The notes: generated from the sequence alone by a model not told the origin. Positions 20,127 through 28,813 are shown, counted from the stretch's first letter. The stretch: 64,000 nt of DNA from Pseudomonadota bacterium (GCA_021820845.1 JAKADC010000003.1:291630-355629), one strand, 5' to 3'. Numbers and translations: made by a program.

Positions 20127-20972
20127 TCACCGTTCGCCGGTAATCACGCGAGCGGACCAGTTGAATCGGGCTTTCCCGTTCCCTGAAGTTTGCCGCGCGC
20201 CCGAGAGAACCGCGTCCCGGATCGCGTCGCGCGTCGGTTCATCGGTCTTGGCCAATCCGGCGACGACGGGTGCCGCGATCTCGGTCATGAAGAGCCAGTA
20301 TTGCCCGGGGCTGTCGAATTCCACTTCCCCCGAGATTTCCGTTTCGACGATATTCCTGAGTCCTGCGTCCTGGTAGGCGCTTGCCATGAAGCCCGGTGCG
20401 GCGCAGCGAAACAAACCGGGCGCGCCTGGCGCGGCCGGGGGCATCTCCACATGCGCTGCGATGGCCGACATGACCGTGGTCGCCCACGGGTTGCGCTCAG
20501 GCGCCCCCCAGACTGCCGAGCAGATCCTGGCGCCTGGCTTGGACACGCGCTTCATTTCCTTCAGTCCGAGGCCGATGTCGGGAAAGAACATGAATCCGAA
20601 CCGGCACGTCACCGCGTCAAAGCTGCCGTCGTCGAAAGGCATGGCTCCGACATCGCATTGACGGGTCTCGAAATTCACGATCCCGCGGCGCGCGGCTTTC
20701 TCGGCCGCGACTTCGAGCATGCCATCCGAAAGATCGATCACGGTCACCTTTCCTCGCGTGACGATTCTGGCGGCGCTCAGGCCGGGCTCACCCGTCCCGC
20801 CGGCCACGTCCAGCAAATGGCAGGCGTCGTGAAGCCGGGCGTTGCGGATCAGTTCGTCGCCGACCGGGGCGATCCAGCCGAGGACAAGCTCATCCCACTT
20901 TTTCCAACCCGGGGAAAATTTGTCCCAGGTCTGGCGTTGCTGGTCCCTGATCTGATTCAGTTGCTGTTCCAT
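20127..20972 (-). CDS. Class I SAM-dependent methyltransferase, UbiE-like
   Basis: 281 residues. SAM-binding motif I is LLDVAGGTGEPGLSAA near residue 53, an acidic residue of motif II is in VTVIDLSDGML, and FDDGSFDAVTCRFGFMFFPD is the post-motif typical of UbiE/COQ5 relatives. The N-terminal QRQTWDKFSPGWKKWDEL resembles small-molecule methyltransferases. Substrate not predictable. It stands alone on the minus strand, convergent with tRNA-Asn, with 273 bases to the rhodanese gene. That gap has only a TATATA stretch near 21090 as a possible promoter element. Confidence 0.85.
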   Translation of the reverse strand: MEQQLNQIRDQQRQTWDKFSPGWKKWDELVLGWIAPVGDELIRNARLHDACHLLDVAGGTGEPGLSAARIVTRGKVTVIDLSDGMLEVAAEKAARRGIVNFETRQCDVGAMPFDDGSFDAVTCRFGFMFFPDIGLGLKEMKRVSKPGARICSAVWGAPERNPWATTVMSAIAAHVEMPPAAPGAPGLFRCAAPGFMASAYQDAGLRNIVETEISGEVEFDSPGQYWLFMTEIAAPVVAGLAKTDEPTRDAIRDAVLSGARQTSGNGKARFNWSARVITGER

Positions 20973-21194
20973 GTGCGTGCCCTCCGGAAATGCTCGTGCG
21001 CCCCTGCGGATTCAGACATGACACCGTCTTGCAGATGGATGTCATGCCGGTGGAACAGGCCAAGGAAAGCAGCCTTGATAAGCGATATATAGCAGATCGG
21101 ACCGTCCAGTTCGCAGGCGGCGGAACCCTTTGTGAGGGGTTTGCGCAGAACAGTCCGAAACACTCCGCGCGGCACGCGATTTTCAAGCAACAAA

Positions 21195-21216
21195 CCCGCG
21201 TCGCCGCGGGCTTTTC
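21195..21216 (-). terminator. Hairpin terminator after the rhodanese gene
   Basis: Stem CCCGCG/CGCGGG with a four-base loop at 21195-21210. Read on the minus strand it is followed by TTTGTTGC; on the plus strand by CTTTTC. It lies 36 bases past the rhodanese stop. Confidence 0.55.
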
Positions 21217-21245
21217 ATGACTGCCGACGGGCCGCCCCCGTCTTA

Positions 21246-21668
21246 TCAATAAGTCGCTTCGTGCACCTGCGGCATGCCGTCGTCCACCCAGCGGGTATAC
21301 CCGCCTTCCATGTTGAGCACGTTCTTGAAGCCCATCATCTGCAGTACGGCGGCCGCCATGGCGGAACGGCCGCTGGTCGCGCAGTAGACGACGACCTGAC
21401 GATCGCGGGCGGCGGCGAGTTCCGGCAGGTGCTTGGGATAGGCCGGATCGGCGGCGGCTTCGATGAGTCCGCGCGGCACCAGTTGCGCGCCCTTGATATG
21501 GCCCGCCTCGAATTCGCCGTGTTCGCGCACGTCGATCAGAAGCAGGTCTTCCCTGGCGTTGAGCTTGTCCAGCAGCGCCTGCGGCGAGATCTCCTTGACG
21601 CAGGATTTGGCGGCGCGGACGAAGTCCATCAGGCCCATGGGCTGTTCGGGTTTGAAGGTGTTGTACAT
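21246..21668 (-). CDS. Rhodanese-like domain protein
   Basis: 140 residues from ATG 21668 (MYNTFKPEQ); an internal start at 21638 (MGLMDF) is possible. Single rhodanese domain: LLLIDVREHGEFEAGHIKGAQLVP, the active loop VVYCATSGRSAMAA with the catalytic Cys that carries a persulfide, and FKNVLNMEGGYTRWVDDG at the end. Such proteins transfer sulfane sulfur, for example to cyanide or to partner enzymes. No signal peptide, so cytoplasmic. Upstream lies the HIT gene, 65 bases away on the same strand. Confidence 0.92.
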   Translation of the reverse strand: MYNTFKPEQPMGLMDFVRAAKSCVKEISPQALLDKLNAREDLLLIDVREHGEFEAGHIKGAQLVPRGLIEAAADPAYPKHLPELAAARDRQVVVYCATSGRSAMAAAVLQMMGFKNVLNMEGGYTRWVDDGMPQVHEATY

Positions 21669-21733
21669 CGTGAAGGCTCCGTGAGGCGTGGTCGAAAAGT
21701 CCGCAAAAATAGCAGAACGCGCGGCCGCGCGCA

Positions 21734-22126
21734 TCACGCCCAGTATTTCGCCTTGTCCGGCAGCACCCAGCGCACGCCGCCGCGCGGGTCTTCCTTGTCG
21801 CCGCGATAGCGCGGGATGAGGTGAATGTGCAGGTGCGGCACGGTCTGGCCGCCGGCCGGACCGTGGTTGATGCCGATGTTGTAGCCGTCGGGCTGGTGGT
21901 GCTTGTCGAGAATCTCGCGGGTCTGCGCCAGCATCTTGAGCAGCGCCGCCTGCTCGGCCTCGGTGGCCTCGAACAGCGTCGCGACGTGGCGGCGCGGGAT
22001 GATGACGGTGTGGCCGAGCGAGACGGGAAAGCCGTCGCGGTAGGCCACCGCGAGTTCGCTTTCGGCGACGATGCGGTGCGGCTCGAGTTGGCAGAAGGGA
22101 CAGGGTCTGGTTGCGGTTTCGGTCAT
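21734..22126 (-). CDS. HIT-family nucleotide hydrolase/transferase
   Basis: 130 residues from ATG 22126 (MTETATRPC). Histidine-triad motif HLHIHLIPR near residue 105, with the catalytic middle His. An N-terminal CPFC resembles the Cys pair used for zinc in HIT proteins of the Fhit/HinT-like branches. VSLGHTVIIPRRHVATLF matches the core strands. Likely hydrolyses nucleoside phosphoramidates or dinucleoside polyphosphates; the substrate is not determined by sequence. A longer in-frame ORF begins at 22240, but its extra N-terminus is not HIT-like. Confidence 0.9.
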   Translation of the reverse strand: MTETATRPCPFCQLEPHRIVAESELAVAYRDGFPVSLGHTVIIPRRHVATLFEATEAEQAALLKMLAQTREILDKHHQPDGYNIGINHGPAGGQTVPHLHIHLIPRYRGDKEDPRGGVRWVLPDKAKYWA

Positions 22127-22245
22127 GCCTGGGCTGTGCTCGTTTGGTGTTGTGTGTTTCCCTTGGGCGAGTGTAACCGATGCGGCAACCCCTTCAAGGC
22201 ACGCGGGCGCTGCTGGGCGTCGAGGAGCCGGCGATCGCAACCACG

Positions 22246-23160
22246 CTATCGCTTGGCCAGAATTTCGTTCCAGGACGGCTTGCGGCCGATGCGCTGGGCG
22301 AGATATTCGACGAGGCTTCTGACGCGGTGCGGCACGTAGCGGTTGCTCGGAAAGACGGCGTAGATGCCAAGTTCCGGCGTGCGGAACGTGGAAAGCAGGA
22401 TGTCGAGCCTGCCTTCGCGCACGGCGGACTCGACGATAAACGTAGGGAGATTCGCGATGCCGAGCCCGCCGGCCGCGGCCGCGAGCAGCGCATCGCCGCT
22501 GTTGGCTTCAAGCCGTCCGGCCACCGGAAACCATTCCGTCTTGCCGTCGATGAGAAAGGCCCAGCCCGCGCGCGACGCGAGCATGTAGCCGAAGCATTCG
22601 TGCCCGATCAGGTCCCGTGGGTGGCGGGGACGGCCGCAGCGTTTCACGTAGTCGGGCGAAGCCACGACGACGCCCCTGCTGCTGCCGAGCTTGCGCGCGA
22701 CGTCGCCAGGCTCCAGCCGGTCGGTGATGCGGATCGCGAGATCGAAGCCGCCCTCGATCAGGTTGGCGCGGCGGTCGCTGAATTCGAGTTCGATCGATAT
22801 CTCCGGGTTGGCGGTCATGAAGTCGCCGAACATCGGCATCAGCTGGCGGATGCCGAAGGAGAACGGAAGGGTGATGCGGAGATGGCCGCGCGGCGCCTGG
22901 CTATCCTCGGTCAGTCCGGCTTCGGCGGCGTCCACCAGTCCGAGGATTTCGCGGCATTTTTCGAGGTAGGTCGCGCCGGCCGAGGTGAGGCTCAGGCGCC
23001 GCGTGCTGCGTGCGAGCAGCTTGGTTCCCAGGTGCGCCTCCAGCGCCGCCACCTGCCGCGTCACCACCGAGCGCGCGACGTTCATCTGCTGCGCCACGGC
23101 GGCGAAGCTTCCCAGTTCGGCGACGCGCACGAAGAGCCGCATGCCGTCGAGTCGATCCAT
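22246..23160 (-). CDS. LysR-family transcriptional regulator
   Basis: 304 residues from ATG 23160 (MDRLDGM). N-terminal winged helix-turn-helix: FVRVAELGSFAAVAQQMNVARSVVTRQVAALEAHLGTKLLAR, followed by the linker helix and a periplasmic-binding-protein-like effector domain (residues about 90-300). The subtype with MDRL-x-M and TRRLSLTSAG is close to the large DsdC/AaeR-like LTTR group that often controls a divergent enzyme operon. It diverges from the YceI-dioxygenase-OYE run, and a palindrome lies in the 119-base gap; it probably regulates that operon and itself. Effector unknown. Confidence 0.93.
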   Translation of the reverse strand: MDRLDGMRLFVRVAELGSFAAVAQQMNVARSVVTRQVAALEAHLGTKLLARSTRRLSLTSAGATYLEKCREILGLVDAAEAGLTEDSQAPRGHLRITLPFSFGIRQLMPMFGDFMTANPEISIELEFSDRRANLIEGGFDLAIRITDRLEPGDVARKLGSSRGVVVASPDYVKRCGRPRHPRDLIGHECFGYMLASRAGWAFLIDGKTEWFPVAGRLEANSGDALLAAAAGGLGIANLPTFIVESAVREGRLDILLSTFRTPELGIYAVFPSNRYVPHRVRSLVEYLAQRIGRKPSWNEILAKR

Positions 23161-23173
23161 CGATGCTCCTTTT

Positions 23174-23196
23174 ATTGTTGCATTCAACGCAACAAT
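23174..23196. promoter_or_regulatory. Putative LysR operator palindrome
   Basis: Perfect eight-base inverted repeat ATTGTTGC (23174-23181) and GCAACAAT (23189-23196) around a seven-base centre. The inner part TGC-N7-GCA fits the LysR-type T-N11-A rule. It lies 13 bases upstream of the regulator's ATG and about 84 bases upstream of the first YceI gene, the expected place for autoregulation and divergent activation. Confidence 0.65.
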
Positions 23197-23279
23197 CATT
23201 TGCTAAATGTAGCCTATTTCCTGAGCAGAGGTTTGCGTAGAGTGCATCCATCGATGCCAATCGCAAATCGGAGTGAGCC

Positions 23280-23912
23280 ATGCACCGGATCGCCAACCCT
23301 TCATTCGGGAACCGGATGAACACGACTTTGAAATCTCGTGCCGGACGCCATGCGGCGATCGGCGGCCTCGCCGCGCTTTTGCTGGCCGGCAGCGTCCACG
23401 CCGCCGAATTCAATCAGCTCCAGCCCGGCAAGAGCGCGGTGACGTTCGCCTACAAGCAGATGAACGTGCCGATGGACGGACGCTTCCAGCGCTTCAATGG
23501 CCGGATCAGCTTCGACCCGGCGAAGCCGACGCTCGGCCAGGCCGAAATCGCCATCGAGGTCGCCAGCATCGATACCGGATCCGCCGAGGGCAACGACGAG
23601 GTTGCGGACAAGCTCTGGTTCAACACACGGCAGTTTCCCATCGCGCGCTTCGTGTCCACCTCGATCAAGCCGCTGGGCAACAACCGCTTCCAAGTGGCGG
23701 GCAAGATGACCATCAAGGGCCGCACGCACGACGCGACGACGCCGGCCACGTTCAGGCAGGAAGGCGGCCTCGGCGTGTTCGAGGGCAGCTTCGTGCTCAA
23801 GCGCGGCGACTATGGCATCGGCGAAGGCATGTGGGCCGACTACGGCACCGTCGCCAACGAAGTGCAGATCAAGTTCAAGCTGGTCGCCGCTCCGGCACCC
23901 GGCAAGAAGTAG
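23280..23912 (+). CDS. YceI-family periplasmic protein (first copy)
   Basis: 210 residues. ATG 23280 has GGAG well placed; an in-frame ATG at 23316 would give a more usual signal peptide (RHAAIGGLAALLLAGSVHA, cut near AEF). The mature part has YceI lipocalin-like strands: KSAVTFAYKQMNVPMDGRFQRFNGRISFD, then AEIAIEVASIDTG, KLWFNTRQFPIARFVST, and TIKGRTHDATTPATFR. YceI proteins bind polyprenyl or ubiquinone-like lipids in the periplasm. The HMGF-type motif is altered to QMNVPMDG. First gene of a six-gene run divergent from the LysR regulator. Confidence 0.9.
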   Translation: MHRIANPSFGNRMNTTLKSRAGRHAAIGGLAALLLAGSVHAAEFNQLQPGKSAVTFAYKQMNVPMDGRFQRFNGRISFDPAKPTLGQAEIAIEVASIDTGSAEGNDEVADKLWFNTRQFPIARFVSTSIKPLGNNRFQVAGKMTIKGRTHDATTPATFRQEGGLGVFEGSFVLKRGDYGIGEGMWADYGTVANEVQIKFKLVAAPAPGKK

Positions 23913-23946
23913 TGCGTTCCATCCACCATTCACGAAGGAGAATTCC

Positions 23947-24522
23947 ATGAAAAGACTCGCCATCGCCCTTGCCTTCGCTTCGTTCGCCGCCGGTGCGTAC
24001 GCCGCGCCGGTCACGTACGCCATCGACACCACGCACACGCAGCCGCGCTTCGAGTACAACCACTTCGGCTACTCGAACCAGGTGCACAGCTTCGACAAGA
24101 CCAGCGGCACGGTCGTCTACGACGCGCAGGCCAGGACCGGCTCGGTCGACGTCACCATCGACGCCACGTCGGTCAACACCGGCTATCCCCTCCTCGACAA
24201 GCACATCCAGGACGAGGACTTCTTCGATACCGCGAAATATCCGACGATCACGTTCAAATCGACCTCGGTGAAATTCGACGGCGACAAGCCGGTATCGGTC
24301 GAGGGCAACCTCACGGTCAAGGGGATCACCAAGCCGGTGACGCTGACCATCACCTCGTTCCAGGCGATGCCGCACCCCATCATGAAGAAGGACGCCATCG
24401 GCGCCAACGCGGTGACGAAGATCAAGCGCACCGAATTCAACATGGGCAAATACGCGCCCTACGTGTCGGACGACGTGATCCTCCAGATCCCGCTGGAAGC
24501 CGTCGCGGTCAACAAGCAGTAA
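23947..24522 (+). CDS. YceI-family periplasmic protein (second copy)
   Basis: 191 residues with a clean signal peptide (MKRLAIALAFASFAAGAYA, cut before APV). AAGGAG precedes the ATG. YceI-type strands are YAIDTTHTQPRFEYNHFGYSNQVHSFDKTSG, VDVTIDATSVNTG, DEDFFDTAKYPTITFKST and VKGITKPVTLTITSF. Closer to canonical YceI than the first copy, so the two paralogues have diverged. Expected to carry an isoprenoid quinone-like ligand in the periplasm. Thirty-four bases after the first copy, 28 before the dioxygenase gene. Confidence 0.93.
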   Translation: MKRLAIALAFASFAAGAYAAPVTYAIDTTHTQPRFEYNHFGYSNQVHSFDKTSGTVVYDAQARTGSVDVTIDATSVNTGYPLLDKHIQDEDFFDTAKYPTITFKSTSVKFDGDKPVSVEGNLTVKGITKPVTLTITSFQAMPHPIMKKDAIGANAVTKIKRTEFNMGKYAPYVSDDVILQIPLEAVAVNKQ

Positions 24523-24550
24523 GCGGCCTTCGCCGGTCGAGGAGCCCGCC

Positions 24551-25336
24551 ATGTCTCGCCTGCCCGTCGTGTTCGTGTCCCACGGCGCCCCCGACGCGCT
24601 GCTGAAGGCGCCGGAGGCTGTGGCGTGCTGGCGGCAGATCGGGCGAGACCTGCCGCGGCCGTCGGCGATCCTGGCGGTATCGGCGCATTGGGAAGCGCGG
24701 CAGCCCACCGCCAGCCTGTCCGGCGCGCCGGAAACGATCCACGATTTCTCGGGTTTCTCGCCGGCCCTCCATGCCATGCAGTACCTGGCGCCGGGCGCGC
24801 CGGCGCTCGCCGAGCGCGTCGTTTCCCTGCTGTCCGCGGCCGGCAACGCGGCAGCGCTTCACCCCACGCGCGGGCTCGATCATGGCGCGTGGGTGCCGCT
24901 GTCGGCGATGTTTCCCGCGGCCGACGTGCCGGTCACGCAGCTCTCGCTGGTCCGCGACGCCGGCCCCGCCGCGCACGTCGCGCTGGGACAGGCGCTCGCG
25001 CCGCTGCGCGACGAGGGCGTGCTCATCGTCGCCACCGGTTCGATCACGCACAACTTCGACTGGCTAGACTGGCAGGGGGCGGGCGATCCGGCGCCGCAGG
25101 CAGAAATCTTCGCCGACTGGGTGGCCGAGCGCGCGGCGGCGGGCGATGTCGCGGGCCTGCTCGGCTACCGCGCCGCGCCGCACGGCGCGGCGGCGCATCC
25201 GACCGAAGAGCATTTCCTGCCGTTTTTCGTCGCGCTCGGCGCGGCGGCCGGCGACCGGCCCGTGCGGCACCGGCCGCCTTTTGCCTACGGCGGGCTGGCG
25301 ATGGACGCGTACGTCTGGCCGGCGGCAGGACCCTGA
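24551..25336 (+). CDS. LigB/DODA-type extradiol dioxygenase (YgiD-like)
   Basis: 261 residues. Class III extradiol ring-cleavage dioxygenase fold, the DODA/YgiD branch. Candidate metal or catalytic residues are His in VFVSHGAPD, SAHWEAR, LDHGAWVPLSAMFP and TGSITHNF. The family binds a divalent metal and opens catechol-type rings such as L-DOPA; some members have lost known activity. Lies between YceI and Old-Yellow-Enzyme genes, suggesting a role on quinone/catechol compounds. No signal peptide, cytoplasmic. Confidence 0.9.
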   Translation: MSRLPVVFVSHGAPDALLKAPEAVACWRQIGRDLPRPSAILAVSAHWEARQPTASLSGAPETIHDFSGFSPALHAMQYLAPGAPALAERVVSLLSAAGNAAALHPTRGLDHGAWVPLSAMFPAADVPVTQLSLVRDAGPAAHVALGQALAPLRDEGVLIVATGSITHNFDWLDWQGAGDPAPQAEIFADWVAERAAAGDVAGLLGYRAAPHGAAAHPTEEHFLPFFVALGAAAGDRPVRHRPPFAYGGLAMDAYVWPAAGP

Positions 25337-25358
25337 ATCTGGAAAGGAGACCTTGATT

Positions 25359-26456
25359 GTGAGCACGCTGTTTTCCCCGATCGCGCTCGGCACGCGCACG
25401 CTGAGCAACCGGATCGTCATCGCGCCGATGTGCCAGTACTCGGCGGACGAAGGCCGGGCGACCGACTGGCACCTGATCCACCTGGGCCACCTGGCGCTGT
25501 CCGGTGCCGGCCTGATGTTCATCGAGGCGACCGCCGTCGCGCCGGAAGGCCGCATCTCGCCCGACGACCTCGGCCTGTGGTCGGACGAGACCGAGGCCGC
25601 GCTCGCGCGCGTCCTGCAATCGATCCGCGTGCATTCGCCGATCGCCATCGGCATGCAACTGGCGCACGCCGGCCGCAAGGCCTCCACCGCCGTGCCGTGG
25701 GCAGGCGGCCAGGCCATTGCGCCGGCCGACGGCGGATGGCAGACCGTCGCGCCTTCCGCCCTGCCCTTCGCCGCCGGAGATCCCCTTCCGGCTGCGCTCG
25801 ACGAAGCGGAGATGCAGCGCATCCGCGACGATTTCGTGACGGCCGCCTGCCGCGCGCAGCGGCTCGGCGTGGACGTCATCGAACTGCACGCGGCGCACGG
25901 CTACCTGCTGCACCAGTTCCTGTCGCCGCTCTCGAACGCCCGCGACGACCGCTACGGCGGCACGCTGGAAAACCGCATGCGCTTTCCGCTCGAAGTGTTC
26001 GACGCGGTGCGTGCCGCGGTGCCGCCCGACACGCCGGTGGGCATCCGCATTTCCGCCACCGACTGGGTGGAAGGCGGGTGGGACGTCGAGCAGAGCGTCG
26101 TCTTCGCCCGCGAACTGCAGCGCCGCGGCTGCGCATTCATCGACGTGTCGAGCGGCGGACTGTCGCCGCAGCAGCAGATTCCTGTCGAACCCGGCTACCA
26201 GGTTCCCTTCGCCGAACGGATCCGCCGCGAAACCGGGCTGCTCACGATCGCCGTCGGCCTCATCACCGAGCCGGAGCAGGCCGAGGCCATCGTGTCGTCG
26301 GGCCACGCCGACATGGCAGCGCTCGCCCGCGGCATGCTCTATGACCCGCGCTGGCCGTGGCACGCGGCGGCGAGGCTCGGCGCGCAGGTGGACGCGCCGA
26401 AGCAGTATCTGCGCTCGCAGCCGCACGCTTTCAAGAATCTGTTCAAGCCGGGATAA
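25359..26456 (+). CDS. Old Yellow Enzyme family NADPH:flavin oxidoreductase (YqjM-like)
   Basis: 365 residues from GTG 25359, chosen because AAAGGAGA lies eight bases upstream; a TTG at 25353 is too close to it. FMN-binding TIM barrel with IVIAPMCQYSADEGRATDWH, whose Cys and Tyr are the YqjM-type active-site pair. HAAHGYLLHQFLSPLSNARDDRYGG is the catalytic His/His and core signature, and the C-terminal half has VGLITEPEQAEAIV and ADMAALARGMLYDPRWPWHAA. Reduces activated alkenes such as enones, quinones and nitro compounds. Fits a detoxification operon. Confidence 0.94.
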   Translation: MSTLFSPIALGTRTLSNRIVIAPMCQYSADEGRATDWHLIHLGHLALSGAGLMFIEATAVAPEGRISPDDLGLWSDETEAALARVLQSIRVHSPIAIGMQLAHAGRKASTAVPWAGGQAIAPADGGWQTVAPSALPFAAGDPLPAALDEAEMQRIRDDFVTAACRAQRLGVDVIELHAAHGYLLHQFLSPLSNARDDRYGGTLENRMRFPLEVFDAVRAAVPPDTPVGIRISATDWVEGGWDVEQSVVFARELQRRGCAFIDVSSGGLSPQQQIPVEPGYQVPFAERIRRETGLLTIAVGLITEPEQAEAIVSSGHADMAALARGMLYDPRWPWHAAARLGAQVDAPKQYLRSQPHAFKNLFKPG

Positions 26457-26486
26457 GCGCGGCTCGCGCCGCGACGGGAGACACGC

Positions 26487-27170
26487 ATGACCGCGCCCGC
26501 CTTTGAAGGCATCGAGCTGTTGCCCGCCGCCGGGCCGGTCGCGCAATTGTTCATCCTGCTGCATGGCGTCGGCGGCCGCGCATCCGATCTGCTGCCCCTC
26601 GCCGATGCGCTCGGCACCGCGTTTCCCCAGGCGGCTTGCCTGCTGCCGGAAGGGCCGTCTCCGTTCGACGAGGCAGCCGAAGGCCGGCAGTGGTTCTCGA
26701 TCGACGGGATCACCGAGGGCAACCGGCCAGCGCGCGTCGCCGAAGCCCTGCCGGCCCTGCACGCGCTGGTGCGGCAGGCGCAGGCGCGCCACAAGGTTGT
26801 GCAGCCGGACACGGCGCTCGCCGGTTTCTCGCAGGGCGCCATCATGGCCCTCGAATACGCCGTCGCGCATGACGGAAGCGTCGGCCGGGTGCTGGCGTTT
26901 GCGGGACGCTTCGCGACCTTGCCCGAGCGCGCGCCCGAATTCACGACGCTTCACCTGCTGCACGGAAAAGCGGATCGCATCGTCCCGGTCGATCACGCCT
27001 ACGCCGCGTACGAGCGCCTCTCGCGCCTCGGCGGCGACGCCACGCTCGATGTCGCGGATTCGGTCGGCCATGAACTCCATGCGGCGCTCGCCGACCGCGC
27101 CATCCATCGACTGCGGACGTGCATCCCGCTGCGCACGTGGAAAAACGCACTGGGCGGCGCGCCGACGTGA
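26487..27170 (+). CDS. Alpha/beta-hydrolase esterase (YpfH-like)
   Basis: 227 residues. Phospholipase/carboxylesterase family: oxyanion segment FILLHGVGGRASDLLPLADAL, then nucleophile elbow GFSQGAIMALEYA (Ser), Asp in HGKADRIVPVDHAYAAYERL and His in VGHELHAAL. No signal peptide. The C-terminal residues overlap the MFS start by four bases (GTGA). Likely a cytoplasmic serine esterase on small esters; exact substrate unknown. Confidence 0.92.
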   Translation: MTAPAFEGIELLPAAGPVAQLFILLHGVGGRASDLLPLADALGTAFPQAACLLPEGPSPFDEAAEGRQWFSIDGITEGNRPARVAEALPALHALVRQAQARHKVVQPDTALAGFSQGAIMALEYAVAHDGSVGRVLAFAGRFATLPERAPEFTTLHLLHGKADRIVPVDHAYAAYERLSRLGGDATLDVADSVGHELHAALADRAIHRLRTCIPLRTWKNALGGAPT

Positions 27171-28759
27171 CGGACGCCGTGCGCAACTCCGCCTCGGCCT
27201 GGGCGCCGCTGCAGCATCGCGTCTTCCGCATGCTGTGGATCGCGTCGGTCGCGTCGAACATCGGTTCGTGGATGCACGAGGTCGGCGCGGGCTGGCTGAT
27301 GACCTCGCTCGCCCCCAGCCCCCTGATGGTCGCGCTGGTGCAGGCCGCCGCTTCGATGCCGGTGTTCCTGCTGGCGCTGCCGGCGGGCGCGCTGGCCGAC
27401 ATCGTCGACCGCCGCCGCTATCTCATCGCCTCGCAGGTGTGGATGCTGGCCGCGGCCGCGACCCTGGGCGGCCTCACGCTGGCGGGCCTCACCACCGCGC
27501 CCCTGCTGCTGCTCTTCACCTTTGCCCTCGGCATCGGCAAAGCGATGATGATGCCGGCCTGGGGCGCGATCGTGCCGGAGGTGGTGCCGCGGGCGGATCT
27601 CCAGGCCGCCGTCGGCCTGAACAGCATGGGGATCAACGTCGCCCGCGCGGTCGGCCCGGCGGTCGCCGGCGTGATCGTGGCAACTGCCGGGCCAGGCGCG
27701 GTCTTCGTCCTGAACGCCGTGTCGTTTCTCGCCGTCATCGTCGCGCTGAAGCGCTGGCAGCGCCCCCTAGCGCCGGGCGACCTGCCGGCCGAGCGGCTCG
27801 CCGGCGCGATTCGCGCGGGGCTGCGCTACGCACGCCACGCGCCCGAGCTGCGCGCCGTGCTCGCGCGCGCCCTCGCGTTCTTCGTGTTCGCCAGCGCCTC
27901 CTGGGCCTTGCTGCCGCTCATCGTCAGGCAGGAACTGCACAGCGGCCCCGGCACCTACGGCATCTTTCTGGGCTGCCTGGGGCTGGGCGCAATCGCGGGT
28001 GCCCTGCTGCTGCCGCATCTGCACGCCCATGCCTCGCGCGACCGGCTCGTCGCCGGCGCGACCGTCCTTTATGCGGCGGCCATGCTGGCGCTCGCCCACA
28101 GCGGGAACGTGATCGCGGCCGGCGTCGCCATGCTGTTGACCGGGATGGCCTGGATCAGCGTCGTGTCGTCGCTGATGACGGCCGCGCAGACGGCGCTGCC
28201 GGCCTGGGTGCGGGCACGCGGACTGGCGCTGTTCTGGGTCGTCTTCATGGGCGCGATGGCCGCGGGCAGCACGCTGTGGGGCCAGGTCGCGTCGTGGTCC
28301 GGCATTCCGGATGCCCTGAGCATCGCCGCCGTGGGCGCCGTCGTGGGCATCGCCCTCACCCGCCGGTTTCGCATCGGACGGCACGACATCGCCGACCTCT
28401 CGCCCTCGCTTGACTGGCCCACGCCGGTCGCCGCCGGCGGCCTCGATGCCGACCGCCGACCCGCGATGGTCACGGTGGAATACCGCATCGATCCCGCGCA
28501 GGCCGAGGCCTTCGCCGAGGCCATGCGGCAGGTCGGCCGCATCCGGCGGCGCGACGGCGCCTTCATGTGGGAACTGTTCCGGGACGTCGAGGATCCGGCA
28601 CGCCTGGTCGAATGCTTCATGATCGAATCCTGGCTCGAGCACCTTCGCCAGCACGAGCGGGCGACCGTCTCGGATCGCGACGTGCTGGAGCGCGCGCGGA
28701 CCTTCCATCTCGGCGATACGCCGCCCCGCGTGACGCATCTCGTCGCCGGTCGCCCCTGA
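27167..28759 (+). CDS. MFS exporter (MFS_3 type) with C-terminal ABM-like domain
   Basis: 530 residues from GTG 27167, which overlaps the esterase stop. Residues about 10-410 form a drug-exporter MFS domain with RVFRMLWIASVASNIGSWMHEVGAGWLMT and LPAGALADIVDRRRYLI, the loop motif between helices 2 and 3. Residues about 435-525 form a separate soluble domain, VTVEYRIDPAQAEAFAEAMRQVGRIRRRDGAFMWELFRD, resembling the antibiotic-biosynthesis-monooxygenase-like ferredoxin fold. An earlier in-frame ATG at 27119 lies inside the previous gene. Last gene of the six-gene run. Confidence 0.88.
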   Translation: MTDAVRNSASAWAPLQHRVFRMLWIASVASNIGSWMHEVGAGWLMTSLAPSPLMVALVQAAASMPVFLLALPAGALADIVDRRRYLIASQVWMLAAAATLGGLTLAGLTTAPLLLLFTFALGIGKAMMMPAWGAIVPEVVPRADLQAAVGLNSMGINVARAVGPAVAGVIVATAGPGAVFVLNAVSFLAVIVALKRWQRPLAPGDLPAERLAGAIRAGLRYARHAPELRAVLARALAFFVFASASWALLPLIVRQELHSGPGTYGIFLGCLGLGAIAGALLLPHLHAHASRDRLVAGATVLYAAAMLALAHSGNVIAAGVAMLLTGMAWISVVSSLMTAAQTALPAWVRARGLALFWVVFMGAMAAGSTLWGQVASWSGIPDALSIAAVGAVVGIALTRRFRIGRHDIADLSPSLDWPTPVAAGGLDADRRPAMVTVEYRIDPAQAEAFAEAMRQVGRIRRRDGAFMWELFRDVEDPARLVECFMIESWLEHLRQHERATVSDRDVLERARTFHLGDTPPRVTHLVAGRP

Positions 28760-28813
28760 ACGGCGCAGCACACCGCTGAACCCCCCCGGCCGCACGACAC
28801 ATTCAGAAAGTGC

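Noticed and set aside
19980..20130. tRNA-Asn as an integration site for a mobile element
   Set aside because: No integrase gene and no repeat of the tRNA 3' end were seen in the neighbourhood.
25044..27107. 687-codon minus-strand frame across dioxygenase, OYE and esterase genes
   Set aside because: Antisense shadow; all three plus-strand genes have catalytic motifs and ribosome sites.
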